The position numbers and the translations under genes were made by a program. Positions 1 through 11,960 of a DNA stretch of 64,000 bases are shown here, piece by piece. Origin of the DNA: Mytilus trossulus (taxonomy: Eukaryota > Mollusca > Bivalvia > Mytilida > Mytilidae); NCBI RefSeq assembly GCF_036588685.1, contig NC_086379.1, positions 73,749,727 to 73,813,726 of the forward strand, written 5' to 3'. The notes below the pieces were generated by a model. It was not told the DNA's origin. It ran no database searches and worked only from the letters and a program-made list of their open reading frames with translations. Numbering within the stretch: the stretch's first letter is position 1; each line of letters opens with the position of its first letter.

Positions 1-753
1 TATTTACAGAATTTAACAGAATAGCAACTTTAAACATTGTTGAATAGTGAATCAGATCAGTTGCAACTACACAAAATCATATACAAATGATCTTCTGCCA
101 ATAATATTTTAAGTTGACACTAAGATTAGGCGACCTTCCGTCCTTGAGATAAGTGTTTAACACAAATCAAAATGTGAGGAATTTACATATGCAGTTAATA
201 GGCAAAATGTTTTTACCTTTTCTTTAAAAAAAGCTTTAAAGTATTTTCAGAGGGATTTTTGTTTTTATTTTACTATAAATACATGCAAGAAGAATATAAA
301 ATTAAAATGTTATTTTGATGAAAGGAAAGTTTAAGAAAATGGAAAGGAATGGTATTTGCATACAATAGTAACAATTAACAGATTATAAAGACTCTATAAA
401 CATCTCTCTGGATTAGAATAAAGATTAAAATATAACATTGTGTCTGTTTGTTTGTTTACTTTTGTTCATGTAAAGTTATATGCTAGGTAACAAATCTAAG
501 CAACTGCAAATAAACAAAAATTCAAGTTTTGTAAGTTTATGCTTCTTGGTTACTGTAAAACCTAAGTTATTTACACTAAAATGAAGTAACTTTGACTGTT
601 ATTTTAAACATTGATGAGTTCAGATATTAAAGTTTTGCAAATGGTCTTAAAGCACATTGAGATAAAGATTTTTTTTAAATGTTGGAAATTTGTGCATTGC
701 ATTTGTATAACAACTTTATAATGTTAGAGTATTAACAGCAGAGTCTTTTTCAG
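1..753. other. AT-rich flank upstream of the BTB gene; no gene seen
   Basis: No open reading frame with protein character and no repeat that I recognise. The last bases form a polypyrimidine/AG splice acceptor (TTTTTCAG ending at 753), so the first coding exon of the downstream gene is probably preceded by a non-coding exon and promoter further upstream, perhaps outside the window. Confidence 0.5.
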
Positions 754-763
754 AATTGATAAA

Positions 764-3700
764 ATGGCTTACAAGGCAGTGACAAGCAGTAACGGAAACA
801 ATCCAAACTTTGTAGAACAGTGGGTGTCTAAAGTGCTTCACTATTCTTCACAGTATGATTCTCAAAGGTAAACTTACTTTCAAATATTTCCATTTTTTCT
901 AAAAAATTTTAACGTGTTTGCCTTTCTTGACTGTTGCAAGATGTAGCCAGCATTAGACTGTGATGACACTTAAAAGTTGAACCAAACAGATATTTATAAC
1001 TGGTGCCAAAAAATATTGGAAACATATATATTTCATTGCAAGTGACTATCTTGACATATCCCAATCATATGTGTTTTAATTACAGTTGGCCAGCATCTTG
1101 TGTTGAAGGAAAACCTAGGGTGTATCCTAAGTATGGAGATATAGCTGGAGCTTGGGCTCAAAAACACAAAGATGCTAATCAGTTTATTGAGGTATATTTA
1201 TTTACTAGTATTAAGAAAAAACTACAATTCTTTGATAGATGCATCAAATATTTTATTTATGATATTAAAGAATATAATAATCATGGAACACTTACAAATT
1301 TTTTTCTTTGAAAATCAGGAGTTGTTTGTTGTAAATTAATATGGATAAAATAGCCATGTGTAAACTCAAACAAAATATATATACATTGATTGTTTATTAT
1401 TGTTCAATGTATAAAAATCTGACAGTAATAATTTCTTCAATTGAAATACCAAAATAATTGCATCATACTTTTGGCAATGTAATAGAAATTTTAAATTGAT
1501 ATTATGGAAATAAAGATACCACAATAATTATTTAAAGTATGTTCAGAAAAATGTCAGACTAGCTACAAATTGGTGAAATAACAGCATACACACTGCTTTG
1601 ATGTTTATTGATCAACTATTGCATAACAAATTCAGAAAATTCTTTGGTACATTGTATATCAAACAATGGAACATTATTTTTTTCATGTGTTGTTTCAACT
1701 TTTGTTCTAATGATATTTTATCTTTTTAAGATTGAATATGAAGAGAAGATTTACATTGACAAAATAGATATTTATGAGACATACCATGCAGGGATGGTTA
1801 AGTGTATAAAGGCAAAACATCCAAATGGAAGTTGGGTTAAAGTATGGAATACTCCCAAAGTCAGTTGTATTACACATAGTAGGATATTTTCACCAGATTT
1901 TGAGGTAAAATTATGTAAAGTATCTGATATTTTTCTTTTTCAACAAGATGAGTAATCAACGTAAAAAAGGTGATATTCTTTGAAAAAAAACACTTGTTAA
2001 TCAAATGCAAAAAAAAGTTATAAAGCATCTATCTCTTTGGTTGCTGTCAGAAAAACAGAAAAAAACACTGTTGCCAAAGATCTATTTGGGTTTTGTATTC
2101 TTTTACTTGCAAGAGATAATTATTTCTGTCCTATGCACATCCAATGTTTATCCTATAGTAACTATCTTAATAATTTCATGTTAGCATGCTTCAATTAGCA
2201 CGTCAGTTTTAGGTTTGTGTCAAATTAATACTTTAAAATAGGTACATGTATTTAACACCAAGCATTAAGAACTCAAAAGAATGAACAATTAAGAATCAGT
2301 ATAATGTCTTAATGAAGGGAGACATGTCTTATGGGTAACAATTTACTAACAAACTACCTGGTGAACTAGCAAGCTCAAGTTTCAATTCATTGTATCAGTC
2401 TTAAGAAAAGAAGAGTGTATTTCAAAGGCTTGAAATTTTATCTTGTCAACCCATATTGGAATTTCCACTAGACATAAAGTATTTATAAATCAACCAGTCA
2501 TATCCATTATTTTCCTTCTTTTAACACATTTGTTGTTATTTAGAAAGTACAAAAATACATGCACCATAATTCTCATTTGAATTTGTTATTCAGTAAAACC
2601 TTCAGATTTGTTTGGTTCTAATCTTGATTTTATTTCTTAAAATTTTACAGAGACTGTCTTTCCAGAGCAATATACTAAGGATAGAGGTTGATTGTACAGT
2701 TGCTGGAAACTGGTGTGAGATTGATGCTGTAAAAATATCTGGAACAAAATTCAACTTTGGTAATTTCATATCCTTCATACATGTATATGTTGTTGTTTAT
2801 TATAGTTTTTTTTATGCCCCACCTACTATAACCTAAGATAGTGGAGGGGCTTTATGTTTTCTGGTCTGTGTCCGTTCACTTGTTCGCTGTTCACTGTTCG
2901 TCCCGCTTCAGGTTAATGTTTTTGGTCAAGGTAGTTTTAGATGAAGTTGAAGTCCAATCAACTCACCACTTAGTACACATGTTTGCCATGGTATGATGTT
3001 TCTAATTTTAATGCCAAATTAAAGTTTTGACCCCGATTCACAGTCCACTGAACTTAGAAAATGATAGTGTGAAGTTCAGGTTAAAGTTTCTGGTCAAGGT
3101 AGTTTTTAACTAAGTTGAAGTCTAATCAACTTGAAACTTGGTACACATGTTTCTTATGATATGATCTTTCTAATTTAAATGCCAATTAAAGTTTTGACCC
3201 CAATTTCACGGTCCACTGAAAATGGAAAATGATAGTGTGAGTGGGGCATTCTTGTACTATGGACACATTCTTATTTCAACTTTTGTTAAAAGCTTAATTT
3301 AGATTTTTACGCATCTGTGTTGTTATTTTTGGGGTAATGTAAACATGAAATGCAATCAAAAGCCTAATTCTATTGCCTTCATATCTAACTCACAACTGTA
3401 AGGCTGGTTAACAAATGATCAATATATTGACCTTATTCAAAGATCACTCATTTATTATTATATAAAGTACAATTTCTCTATAAACAATGATCCAACAGTA
3501 AACACATCATCGTCATGAAATATAAATATTGATAGATTGATATACACAGTTGCTCAATTCTTAAAAAAAATGAAAGTTTAAACTAAAGTATAATTGATAA
3601 ATGTGTTATTCTGTTATAGACTTACCACCTTCTCCAGCTGATATTACCAATGATCTGGCCAAGCTCGTTAACAATTCACAGTTCAGTGATGTGTCATTTA

Positions 3701-6700
3701 ATGTAAATGGGAATATATTCCATGGTCACCGAGCTATCATGTCTGTGAGATCAGAATATTTCAGAGCTATGTTCAGTTTTGATGGTTCCAGTGGAAAGGT
3801 AAAACTATGAGCACTTACACCTCCTTAAATCTTCATACATTTATATTGTAAAACAGTTACATATCAATAAATACATGTCAGGATAAATGTAAATTGTCAA
3901 CAGATAGAAACTAGATATGCTGGAACAACACTAATGGCCTTCCTGGCATAAATAAAATGAAACAAGTTATAGGAGTGGAAATTTGAGCATTAAAGTATGT
4001 ATAAACAGTATTTTTCTAAAAACATTTTGAAGTCCAAAGCCTGTAGTTTCTACAACTTACTACAAGTATCGTTAGGTGGAAGTTGGAACCAAACATAAAT
4101 TCCATCTGTAACTCATCATAGCAGACTCACTAACAGCTCAATATGTGAATGCATTCAGAAAAAGGTCTATAACCTTATTTTCATGAAAACTTTCATAGTC
4201 CAATTTTGAATTATACATTCACTCATTGGTATATTTGACAAAATTTAGTTAAAATGTGATGGCACAGTTTTATTCACAACATTAAATGATAAGCTCTCAA
4301 TAACCCGAAAATTTTCTGAGATTCACTTGATATTTTGAATATTTAAGATAAAGTCTCAACATAGTCTTCAACAATACACATTTGTCTATACAATCTGTAA
4401 AGCTCTTAATTGCCTGAAATCCATAAGAGTTGTGATAAATTTTTAACTTTTATCTTCATAAATAAATTAGATGTTCTGCTACGGCATAATATTTTCTTTA
4501 TTATTTTCAGAGTTTATCAGCAACAAATTATAATGTATCTGCTGAATCCCCTCCATCATATGAATCACTTTCAAAGTCACATGAGGTAAGATTCTTCAAT
4601 TTATTTTGTATATTCAAGTTGTATGCCAGCGTAATAAGGCTCAATGAATCTATGGATTTCCCTTTTACCTTTATTACAATAGGAAAGTACCTCTAAAAAA
4701 AGACATATTATTTTTTTGATAATTTTATTTTTGTTGTGAAGTTCAAAAGTAAATTATGTGTAAAACAGTCAATTCAAGTTTAATGTTTATAAAAACATTG
4801 CTATAGGTATATACAATTGAGATCATGGTTGTTTTTTATCATCTTTTTTTAAATTAAGGCAAAGGTACCCAACATAAGAATTCAGTTTAATCGCTTTACT
4901 TTTTGTCCATTCGTTTTTGATGCCTTTTGTTTTTTGATTTTGCCATGTGATTATGGACTTTCCTGATTGATTTTCCTTTAAGTTCAGTATTTTTGTGATT
5001 TTACTTTTTACATAAACACTGTGAATGCTTTAGAGACAAATTTTACTTATGATTGACCATTTTTGTTTTAATAGAAACCAGTTGAGTTAAAGGATGTGGA
5101 TGACAGAGCGTTCTCAATCATATTACATTATATCTACACAAACAAGCTACCACAAAACTGTCAAAGTCAGATTCTTCCTAAGGTTTGGAGAAGTAAGTAA
5201 CTAATGACAGAGCGTTCTCAATCATATTACATTACATCTTCACAAACAAGCTACCACAAAACTGTCAAAGTCAGATTCTTCCTAAGGTTTGGAGAAGTAA
5301 GTAACTAATGACAGAGCGTTCTCAATCATATAACATTACATCTTCACAAACAAGCTACCACAAAACTGTCAAAGTCAGATTCTTCCAAAGGTTTGGAGAA
5401 GTAAGTAACTAATAAAATTGAGAAAAAAATGGGGAATGTGTCAAAGAGACAAAAACCCAACCAAAGAGCAGAAAATAGCCAAAGACCCCCAATGAGTCTT
5501 CAATACAGCAAGAAAATTCCACATCAAAGGCGTGCATCAGCTTGCCCCTAAACAAAATTGTATACTTGTTCATTGATAATGGACGTCATACTAAACTTCA
5601 AAATATATAAAAGAAACTAAAATTAAAAATCATACAAAACTAACAAAGGCCAGAGGCAAACTTATGTTTATCATTAAGGTAAACTAAGTTTTTATCATTA
5701 AACATTTTTCCTTGTACTCGCTTTATAAAAGTATTATTAACATTATCGTAATTCAATTTCAAATATTGGATAAACTCAGTAAAACTAATGAATGGATTTT
5801 ATATCACTTACATTTTACTATTCATGGAAAGAGATGTCCAATCAAGGATGTCTAGAAATTTCTTTGTTAAATTTTATTGTTTTTGGATAGGCTACTTGTA
5901 TAAAGATTTGCAAATGAAAAAAGTAGTTATTATATATAAAATTAATTCTGATGTCCAATGAATAACAAATTTTTGCAGGCTTATATAAAGAATTTGGCAA
6001 AGCCACAAATCATATTTCGACGAAATATAGTTTTTCTTAAAATAAATCCACAAAAAAAAAGGAATCTACAGTTCTTCACATTTTTATTTATTCATATCAA
6101 TCTGTTTACAGCTGCAGACAGGTTTTCCTTAGATGGTTTGAAGTCCTTGGCCATCTTTGAACTGAGTTCAGCATTAACTATACAGAATGTGGTGGAGGTA
6201 TATGTAGATGTTATCTCGGCACTTCCTATAATAGGTAAGAAATTAGAACATATAAAAATGCCTAACTATAAAGGGAAACAAATCTGTACCTGGATCAGCC
6301 TGTTATTTATCATAAAGAAAGTTAAAATTATATCCTCCTGTGGAGGATACTTACTGTGGATTCATTAATATTAGTGGGATACCAATTTTGTGGATTTCGT
6401 GGATACCGAAGAACCACGAATTCAAATGTTCAACGAATTACAAATTTGCTTAAGGAATGTATGCAGAATTTACAAAAACAACGAATTTAAATATCCACAA
6501 ATATGCAAGTTTTCCTCAAACCACGCAAATTGGTACCCACGAAAATAAATGAATCCACAGTATGTTAAGGTTGACTGTTTTTATTTATCTCTGAAATTCT
6601 ACAACAAAAAAAAATCTATAAATATTTTTGTGATATTTAAGGACATAAAAAAAATATAAATACTTCTAGCCAATGTAGAGAAAACAAAAATACAGCAATA

Positions 6701-7307
6701 CGCACAGTAAAACTGAGTCTAAAAGAAGTCTGATTCCAAAATCAGAATAGATAACAAAAGAAACTAACACGTTTAGCAAAATGACAATGATAAATAAATT
6801 AATAAAGGACTACTAGCAGTTACTGACATGCCAGCCCCCAAACTCAATCAAACTAATTGAAAGATTATTATGTCTTGATCATATGAATATCAATCGCAAT
6901 CCTTCCCTTTAAGGATTTAGTATCGTGAAATATATGAGAAGAACATATCATGTGTCATGCCAACAACTGGTTTTATAATAAAAGTGTTTATTTCCGGTAC
7001 AAACTTTGTTTAACATTTATTTCTGTTAACCATAACTCACATAATAAAATTGAGTGAAAAATGTTCTTGTTGAGGTATTTAAGATACCTGTCATTTGTAT
7101 TCTGAATTCATAGTAAATAAGTTTCTTTGGTAAGACTTGATATTTAAAAATTTTTGATTCTATATTTCAGAAAGTATCAAAACTATTTGTGAGAATTATA
7201 TGCAGGAAAACATGGCAGAGGTAGTACGACTACCATCATTTACATCTCTGCCTCAAGGCTTGATGTTAGAGCTCATACAGAAAATGACTGAAAAGATGAA
7301 AATATAA
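764..7307 (+). CDS. FBXL4-like discoidin domain + BTB/POZ protein (374 aa, 9 coding exons)
   Basis: Coding exons: 764-867, 1086-1191, 1731-1904, 2651-2759, 3620-3798, 4511-4585, 5075-5192, 6112-6234, 7171-7307. All have GT/AG borders, phases agree, and the total of 1125 nt ends at TAA. Residues about 45-165 resemble the N-terminal galactose-binding/discoidin-like domain of FBXL4 (YPKYGD; IYETYHAGMV; RIFSPDFE; ILRIEVDCTVAGNW). Residues about 170-330 are a BTB fold (FSDVSFNVNG, FHGHRAIMSVRSEYFRAMF, then AFSIILHYIYTNKLP and FSLDGLKSLAI). A Ser-rich linker encoded by the 75 nt exon at 4511 lies inside the BTB. BTB proteins usually bridge Cullin-3 ligases to substrates; the discoidin-like part would bind the target (inference). 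No F-box or leucine-rich repeats follow, unlike FBXL4. The ATG at 764 lies just after a splice acceptor, so a 5' non-coding exon is likely. Introns carry repeats, and exon 7 is partly triplicated. Confidence 0.85.
2812..3260 (+). repeat. Dispersed bivalve repeat (GCCCCACCT...GTGGGGCATT type) in intron 4
   Basis: Begins TATGCCCCACCTACTATAAC and ends GAGTGGGGCATTCTTGTACT, so the ends are short inverted repeats (GCCCCAC/GTGGGGC). Inside are two tandem units of about 165 bp, starting near 2911 and 3077, each with a block reading like TCAGGTTAATGTTTTTGGTC and one like GTACACATGTTT. I recognise this as a repeat type common in bivalve genomes. No coding capacity. Confidence 0.65.
4896..5012 (+). repeat. 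Dispersed repeat (family E) fragment in intron 6
   Basis: A stretch containing TTGCCATGTGATTATGGACT and AGTTCAGTATTTTTGTGATT. Related sequence recurs at 54441-54511 (same strand) and, reverse-complemented, at 59935-60160, with its other end at 51550-51690 and 56395-56605. Non-coding. Confidence 0.6.
5101..5412 (+). repeat. 104 bp tandem triplication of the 3' part of BTB exon 7 with its splice donor
   Basis: Three copies start at 5101, 5205 and 5309, each 104 bp. Copy 1 includes the real coding exon 7 from TGACAGAGCGTTCTC through the donor AGAAGTAAGTAAC. Copies 2 and 3 lie in intron 7, keep the donor, and lack a good upstream acceptor. They share TACATCTTCACA where copy 1 has TATATCTACACA; copy 3 has two further changes. 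The period is not a multiple of three, and reading through the first donor meets TAA at once, so the extra copies cannot lengthen the protein. Confidence 0.9.
5413..5690 (+). repeat. Dispersed mussel repeat (family A), copy in intron 7
   Basis: Reads AAAATTGAGAAAAAAATGGG, then GTGTCAAAGAGACAAAAACC, then a later block ACTAACAAAGGCCAGAGGC. The same ordered blocks occur at 34797-35070 and 55935-56300 (+) and reverse-complemented at 31010-31350, with a fragment at 32503-32590. No coding capacity. The copy abuts the third exon-7 repeat. Confidence 0.75.
6352..6562. mobile_element. Palindromic MITE (TACTGTGGATTCATT) in intron 8
   Basis: Both ends are inverted copies of TACTGTGGATTCATT followed by a TTCGTGGGTACCAATT-like block: start TACTGTGGATTCATTAATAT, end AAATGAATCCACAGTA. 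The TA at each end suits a TA target, as for Tc1/mariner-type MITEs. At 211 bp it has no coding capacity. Half or decayed relatives lie at 40318-40445, 43131-43255 and 49718-49925. Confidence 0.75.
6655..6990 (+). repeat. Distal part of dispersed family A in intron 8
   Basis: Contains CGCACAGTAAAACTGAGTCT, GAAGTCTGATTCCAAAATCA and ATGACATGCCAGCCCCCAAA-like blocks. The same block (AGTAAAACTCCGTTTGGAAG and onward) follows the family A copy at 56280-56380, showing it is the distal part of that repeat. Non-coding. Confidence 0.55.
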
Positions 7308-7395
7308 TAAGTAAAGTTCATGTAGCACAGTCAAAAAATATGTTAATATTCATGTTGAATTCAGCATATCACAATTATTTATAATTCAATGATTA

Positions 7396-8547
7396 AGGCC
7401 GTGTTCACATTGACCTAAACTCGGTGTTGTGTAAGTGTAACTCACACATGAACTAAACATAATTACGTCCCCATTGATAAAACTCAATGTTTACATGTAG
7501 TTTAAATCATTTTTTGTCTACATGCAGTCGATAGTCGATGTAGGCCTTGTGTAGGTTCAGTGTACACAAAACTAGACATTCCGAACTGTAATTTTTCCAT
7601 TTAAATGTAAAAAAAGAAACAATTTTTATATAAAATTGATACTTATAACACTTATTAATAAAGTTCTTTACAGAAATATTTGTCTAAACTTGATATATTT
7701 ATTTGTTATAAAAACACTTTACGTAGCCCTTATCAAGACTCATTCATCATCATTACCGAACACATAATTCATTAGATACGGTCTTCCCGAATCGACTGAA
7801 CGTACACTCTGACAGAAATATTTGCCACTGGTCTTTACTTATACAACGATTCACTCATAAATGCATTACTGAAAAAGGGTGAGGTTAATTGTTTGTTTGT
7901 ATAGAATCTCAGATCCGTTAGAATACAATTAGAAATAAAAAAAAATATCACCCTCTCGTTTTGCCAAATAAAAAACAAACTTGAAGAAACAATATCATTT
8001 GAAATAAAAAGAAAAGATAGATATGTAGTGATCCTTAATATGGCAATTCATTTTCTTTGTCTATAAGCACGCTGATGCAGGATACATTTTAATGCGTAGT
8101 CGAGACATCTTTAAAGTACTGCAAATCAACCAAAATGACTTTCTAAAAGGAGCAACCACTTTACTTTTTTTTTTAAAGGGGGGGGGGCTCTGAGTCCGAT
8201 TTTTTTCTCGCGCGAAAATTAATATTCAATTTTTTTCGATGGTACCAATTCAATATTTAACACTATAATGTTTTTATTTTAATCAAATTGTAGGAAATTC
8301 CCCCCCTTTTTTTTAGTTAATTGGTCGTTTCCTTACTGCTAGAAAAGTTGTTCGAAAATTTGAGTTCGGTTCCACGTAATGAACATTTAAATGACAAATA
8401 GTTTACAAGTGTGAACAAATCTTATGTACAGGTAACTAAACAAGGTGTATAGATGTGGACAAATCTTATGTGAAACTAGTGTAGATTACATTAAACCAAA
8501 TGTAAACATGTTTACTGTACACGGCGTTTGGTGTGAACACGGCCTAA
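7396..8547. mobile_element. TIR element (GGCCGTGTTCACA), about 1.15 kb
   Basis: Starts TTAAGGCCGTGTTCACATTG and ends GTGTGAACACGGCCTAAG, so the ends are inverted copies of AGGCCGTGTTCACA. It contains no recognisable transposase and is probably non-autonomous. It begins only about 90 bp after the BTB stop codon, so it may lie within or supply the 3' UTR; an AATAAA is at 7657-7662. A G10 run occurs near 8178. Confidence 0.65.
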
Positions 8548-10290
8548 GATGTTTACAATTATCATACTTTATTATTGCATTTCATAAGGCATTAGTTTTA
8601 AATTAAAAGTTGAAATTAATTTTTTTCAGAAACGTATTTTACAATTTTTTTTATATTTTTCCAGCAATTAACTTTGATTTTATAATTATCAGATTATTTA
8701 GTATATTGTATTAATAACTCTAACTGGAGATATTTTGATTCTGAAATAATTCTTTTTTAATTCATTTTTATTTTAGATACATTGTGTAAAAGTTTTCTTA
8801 CCATTTTAGTGGAAATGGCAATCAAAGTTTTAGTAACAATTTTAGTTACAATTTCTTTTTTTTTTGTTAATTTTTATTACAAATATTGTTAATGCACTAA
8901 TTGTTAGTACTGTATGATAAATGAACAATTTAATTTTTTTTATCACACTATGAAAATGACTGTGCATGTTTATTTTCTGTTTAATTTTATGGCATTTTTC
9001 ATACAATGCATCAATCTAAATGTTTGGTTAATTTAACTTTGCACTTTTATTTTTTAACAGAAAATATTTATGGTTAAGGTGATTGTTTGTTATGAGTACA
9101 CCATGTTATAGATTTGATTCTTTTATTTATTTATTATGTTTTTATGAAGAATTGCTATTTATATTGACTTAAATAATACTATTTTTAGATGTATATGATT
9201 AGAACTTTTCAGATTATACGTCTTTGTCTTTCATAAAATTGGTTTGACATCTGGTTTTAAGTTAATATTTTTATATGTAGATTATATGCTTATATAGGGA
9301 ATCATTGAAGCGTGACTGGAGCGGGCCCCCTCTTAGGTCAGTCAGTGGGCCCCGACTTATGAAAATGTCTGAATCCGCCACTGAAAAATGTCAGAGCTAA
9401 TGATTGTAGATACATAGAAAATCATTAATGAATACATATAAATCATCTATAAAAGCAAACTATTTAAAAACAAAAAGAGTACAATGTATAAAAGTTGACA
9501 TTTACAAAATCATGTGATCAATGATGTTATATTTGAATGAACCATTATACAGTCAATTAAATATTATCATATGAATACCAAGTATAACTTACTTTGAATA
9601 CAATATTAAATTTTTATGTCTATGAACTTTTTATTCAGTTCTTGTTTTAATCATGATTTTGATGATTGATGCTTGGTGACCATCGTGTTAATTTTTTTGT
9701 TTATATTTCTTTTATTATTAGCTTTCATATGCTTAATTATTCTGTGATATTTGTGACACTGTGTGTGTGTGTGTGTGTATTTATAAGATTTGCAAAAATG
9801 TTATGTCCATGTTCCTGTACATTGTAAGATATGTATAGGGTTTCCCCTGGAATTATTTTTTCTTAAATGTCACTCGTTTCCTCAGACAGATTACTTTTTA
9901 TTCAAAGAATCTTCAAAACTCCTTAGAAAAATTCTTTCAGAATGAAAAATTGATATTGAAAAAAACCGATACAGCAACCTTAGCAATGGAAACCAAAAAT
10001 TCCTTTTACTAAATTGTTTTATCAATCCTTTTTTCTTTGTCAGTTGCAAATTTCTCATCCATTAGAAATCCTATACTAGTTATGGTCACCTCCAGTTTTA
10101 TACTCTGTGAAAGCCTTCTGTTTGGTGAATTTTATATTTGGTCATGTTATGTAGTTTAAAATTATATGATCCAACCATTTTTATTTTGAAAAGGTTTAGA
10201 AAATATTACCATTATATATATAGCACATTATTTACCAATATAAAATACATACTATATCATAATATGAAGTACTATAATTTTGTTTATGTC
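8548..10290. other. AT-rich spacer with a short GT microsatellite; no gene
   Basis: No reading frame with protein character. A (GT)9 run lies at 9761-9778. A patch near 9310-9390 (GGGCCCCGACTTATG, then TGAATCCGCCACTG) is GC-richer and looks like a repeat fragment. Otherwise I see nothing. Confidence 0.5.
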
Positions 10291-10294
10291 TTAA

Positions 10295-10566
10295 GGTGGT
10301 ACCCAACACCTTCACTAAAATTAATTTGGCTAGTTTAATTTTCATAAAATTTTGAAAAAGTATTTACTTTGACCCTTTGACAAAAATATAAAAACTTCAA
10401 AAAATTTGAACCAACCATTTTATCAGGAAAAAAACACTGGTTATATAGCAGTTCGACAAACACTAGCTTTGATCATCGAGAAGCTAAGTATTTCCTTAAC
10501 AACACCATGTGATTAAAACGTGTAGCTGAGTTGCAGAGTTATCTCCCTGTAGTGTTAGGTACCACC
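10295..10566. mobile_element. 272 bp MITE flanked by TTAA (GGTGGTACC...GGTACCACC)
   Basis: The element begins GGTGGTACCCAACAC and ends GTGTTAGGTACCACC, near-perfect inverted repeats. TTAA lies directly outside both ends (10291-10294 and 10567-10570). Duplicated TTAA is the target-site signature of piggyBac-type transposition, although piggyBac TIRs usually start CCC. No coding capacity. Confidence 0.75.
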
Positions 10567-10570
10567 TTAA

Positions 10571-11555
10571 AGAAATACTATTGGTAGTTTTTTTCCTCAA
10601 TAAATATTGAATTCTACTTATAGCTATTCAATATGTATATTTTTTCTCTTTGTCTTTAGATCATTATTGAATTTTAAGTCGAGCGTGCTGAATACTTCAA
10701 TTTACAATAAAATTATATAGCTTTAAGAAGTTGTCAAAGTAAATATAAGGCAAATGCTATGATATGGGTGGCACAACATAATTTTTTCCCCACTGAATTT
10801 ATGGTTCCAATGCAATGTTTATATCATACAAAAGATATATATGTCAAAGATATTTTTGAATCAACAGTGGATGGCTCAGAAATTGATTTTAAAGTTCACT
10901 AACAACGCAACAAAATTTTATACAAAAGAAGAGTTATCTCCCCTTTTCAATGATTTATGTTCTTTATTTGTTGCAGTTAATAAAAAAAACAAAAAAAAAT
11001 AACTTTGAGAAAGACAGAATTTGTGATAAGAAATAGATGAAAAAATTTGAAAACAAAATATGCCATGTGCCATCAACTGCCTGGTTTTTCCATGGACACC
11101 CTCTTAATACTTAAAATTTTGTAAATTAACTTGAAATCTCATGTATTTTACAGTTTGTTACTTTTATCTGTACCTATCTTTTTGTTGAATATATTTGTGT
11201 GATAAATTTTGTAGAAAGTTATAATTATTAACTTATTTTAGTATATTTGTTAATATTCTCAGGGCGTATTATCAATCATGTTTTTAGAACCTCATTATAT
11301 ACATATGTATTAGTTACATACACTTTTGATGTTGTTATTTACTTAATTTTACAAGTTTAGTATTTTAATTTAAAATACTTGTTTGTTATTGGATATATAT
11401 TATCATTGATTAATTTATAAAATTTACCACTATCTTACTATCTGTTTTGTTTTTATTCATCACACAAATAAATGTAGGATAATCAGATTACAGTATGCAT
11501 TTTACATTTATTAATCAGGTTATAAGTTATGCCAGATATAGCCATTTTAAAAATA
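10571..11555. other. AT-rich spacer, no gene or clear repeat
   Basis: Stops are frequent in all frames and no motif was recognised. Confidence 0.45.
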
Positions 11556-11760
11556 AGGAGATGTGAATGATTGCCAATGTGACAACAAGTTGAACTATCA
11601 ACCAGAGCCAAAACAACAAGAATTTAAACTATATGGCACTAAACAATGAGCTCATCTCATACTGTTGAATAAACTATGAAAGCAGGCATAACAAAATATC
11701 AAACATTCAAAAGAGAAAACCGAAAGGCTGATATATTTATGCTAAAAACATTTGGAAAAA
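11556..11760 (+). repeat. Dispersed repeat (family I), ATTGCCAATGTGACAAC type
   Basis: Starts AAGGAGATGTGAATGATTGC and continues CAATGTGACAACAAG. Related starts occur at 43752-43860 (AAGGAGATGTG, ATGAGACAGC), 23286-23335 (AAGATGATGTGGTATGAGTG) and reverse-complemented at 58310-58376 (GTTGTCTCATTGGCAATTAC). Non-coding. Confidence 0.55.
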
Positions 11761-11960
11761 AACACAGACAGCCAGCAAGTAAAACCACTGAAATGCATTT
11801 AATCAATGAAAAAAGATGTGATATGTAATGTTATTTCTACAGCCAAACTTCCAACCTTATTCTTAATATATCTACCGGTATTATTGAAGAATTCAGCAAA
11901 AGGTTTATTATAAATTTGGGATAACCTTTTTATCTCTGTAGGATGTTCGCTTCTTAAAAT

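Noticed and set aside
1003..1311. 102-codon plus-strand frame
   Set aside because: It is intron sequence read through into exon 2 of the BTB gene; the true exon is 1086-1191.
5958..6368. 136-codon plus-strand frame
   Set aside because: Exon 8 (6112-6234) with intronic sequence on both sides; the ends have no protein character.
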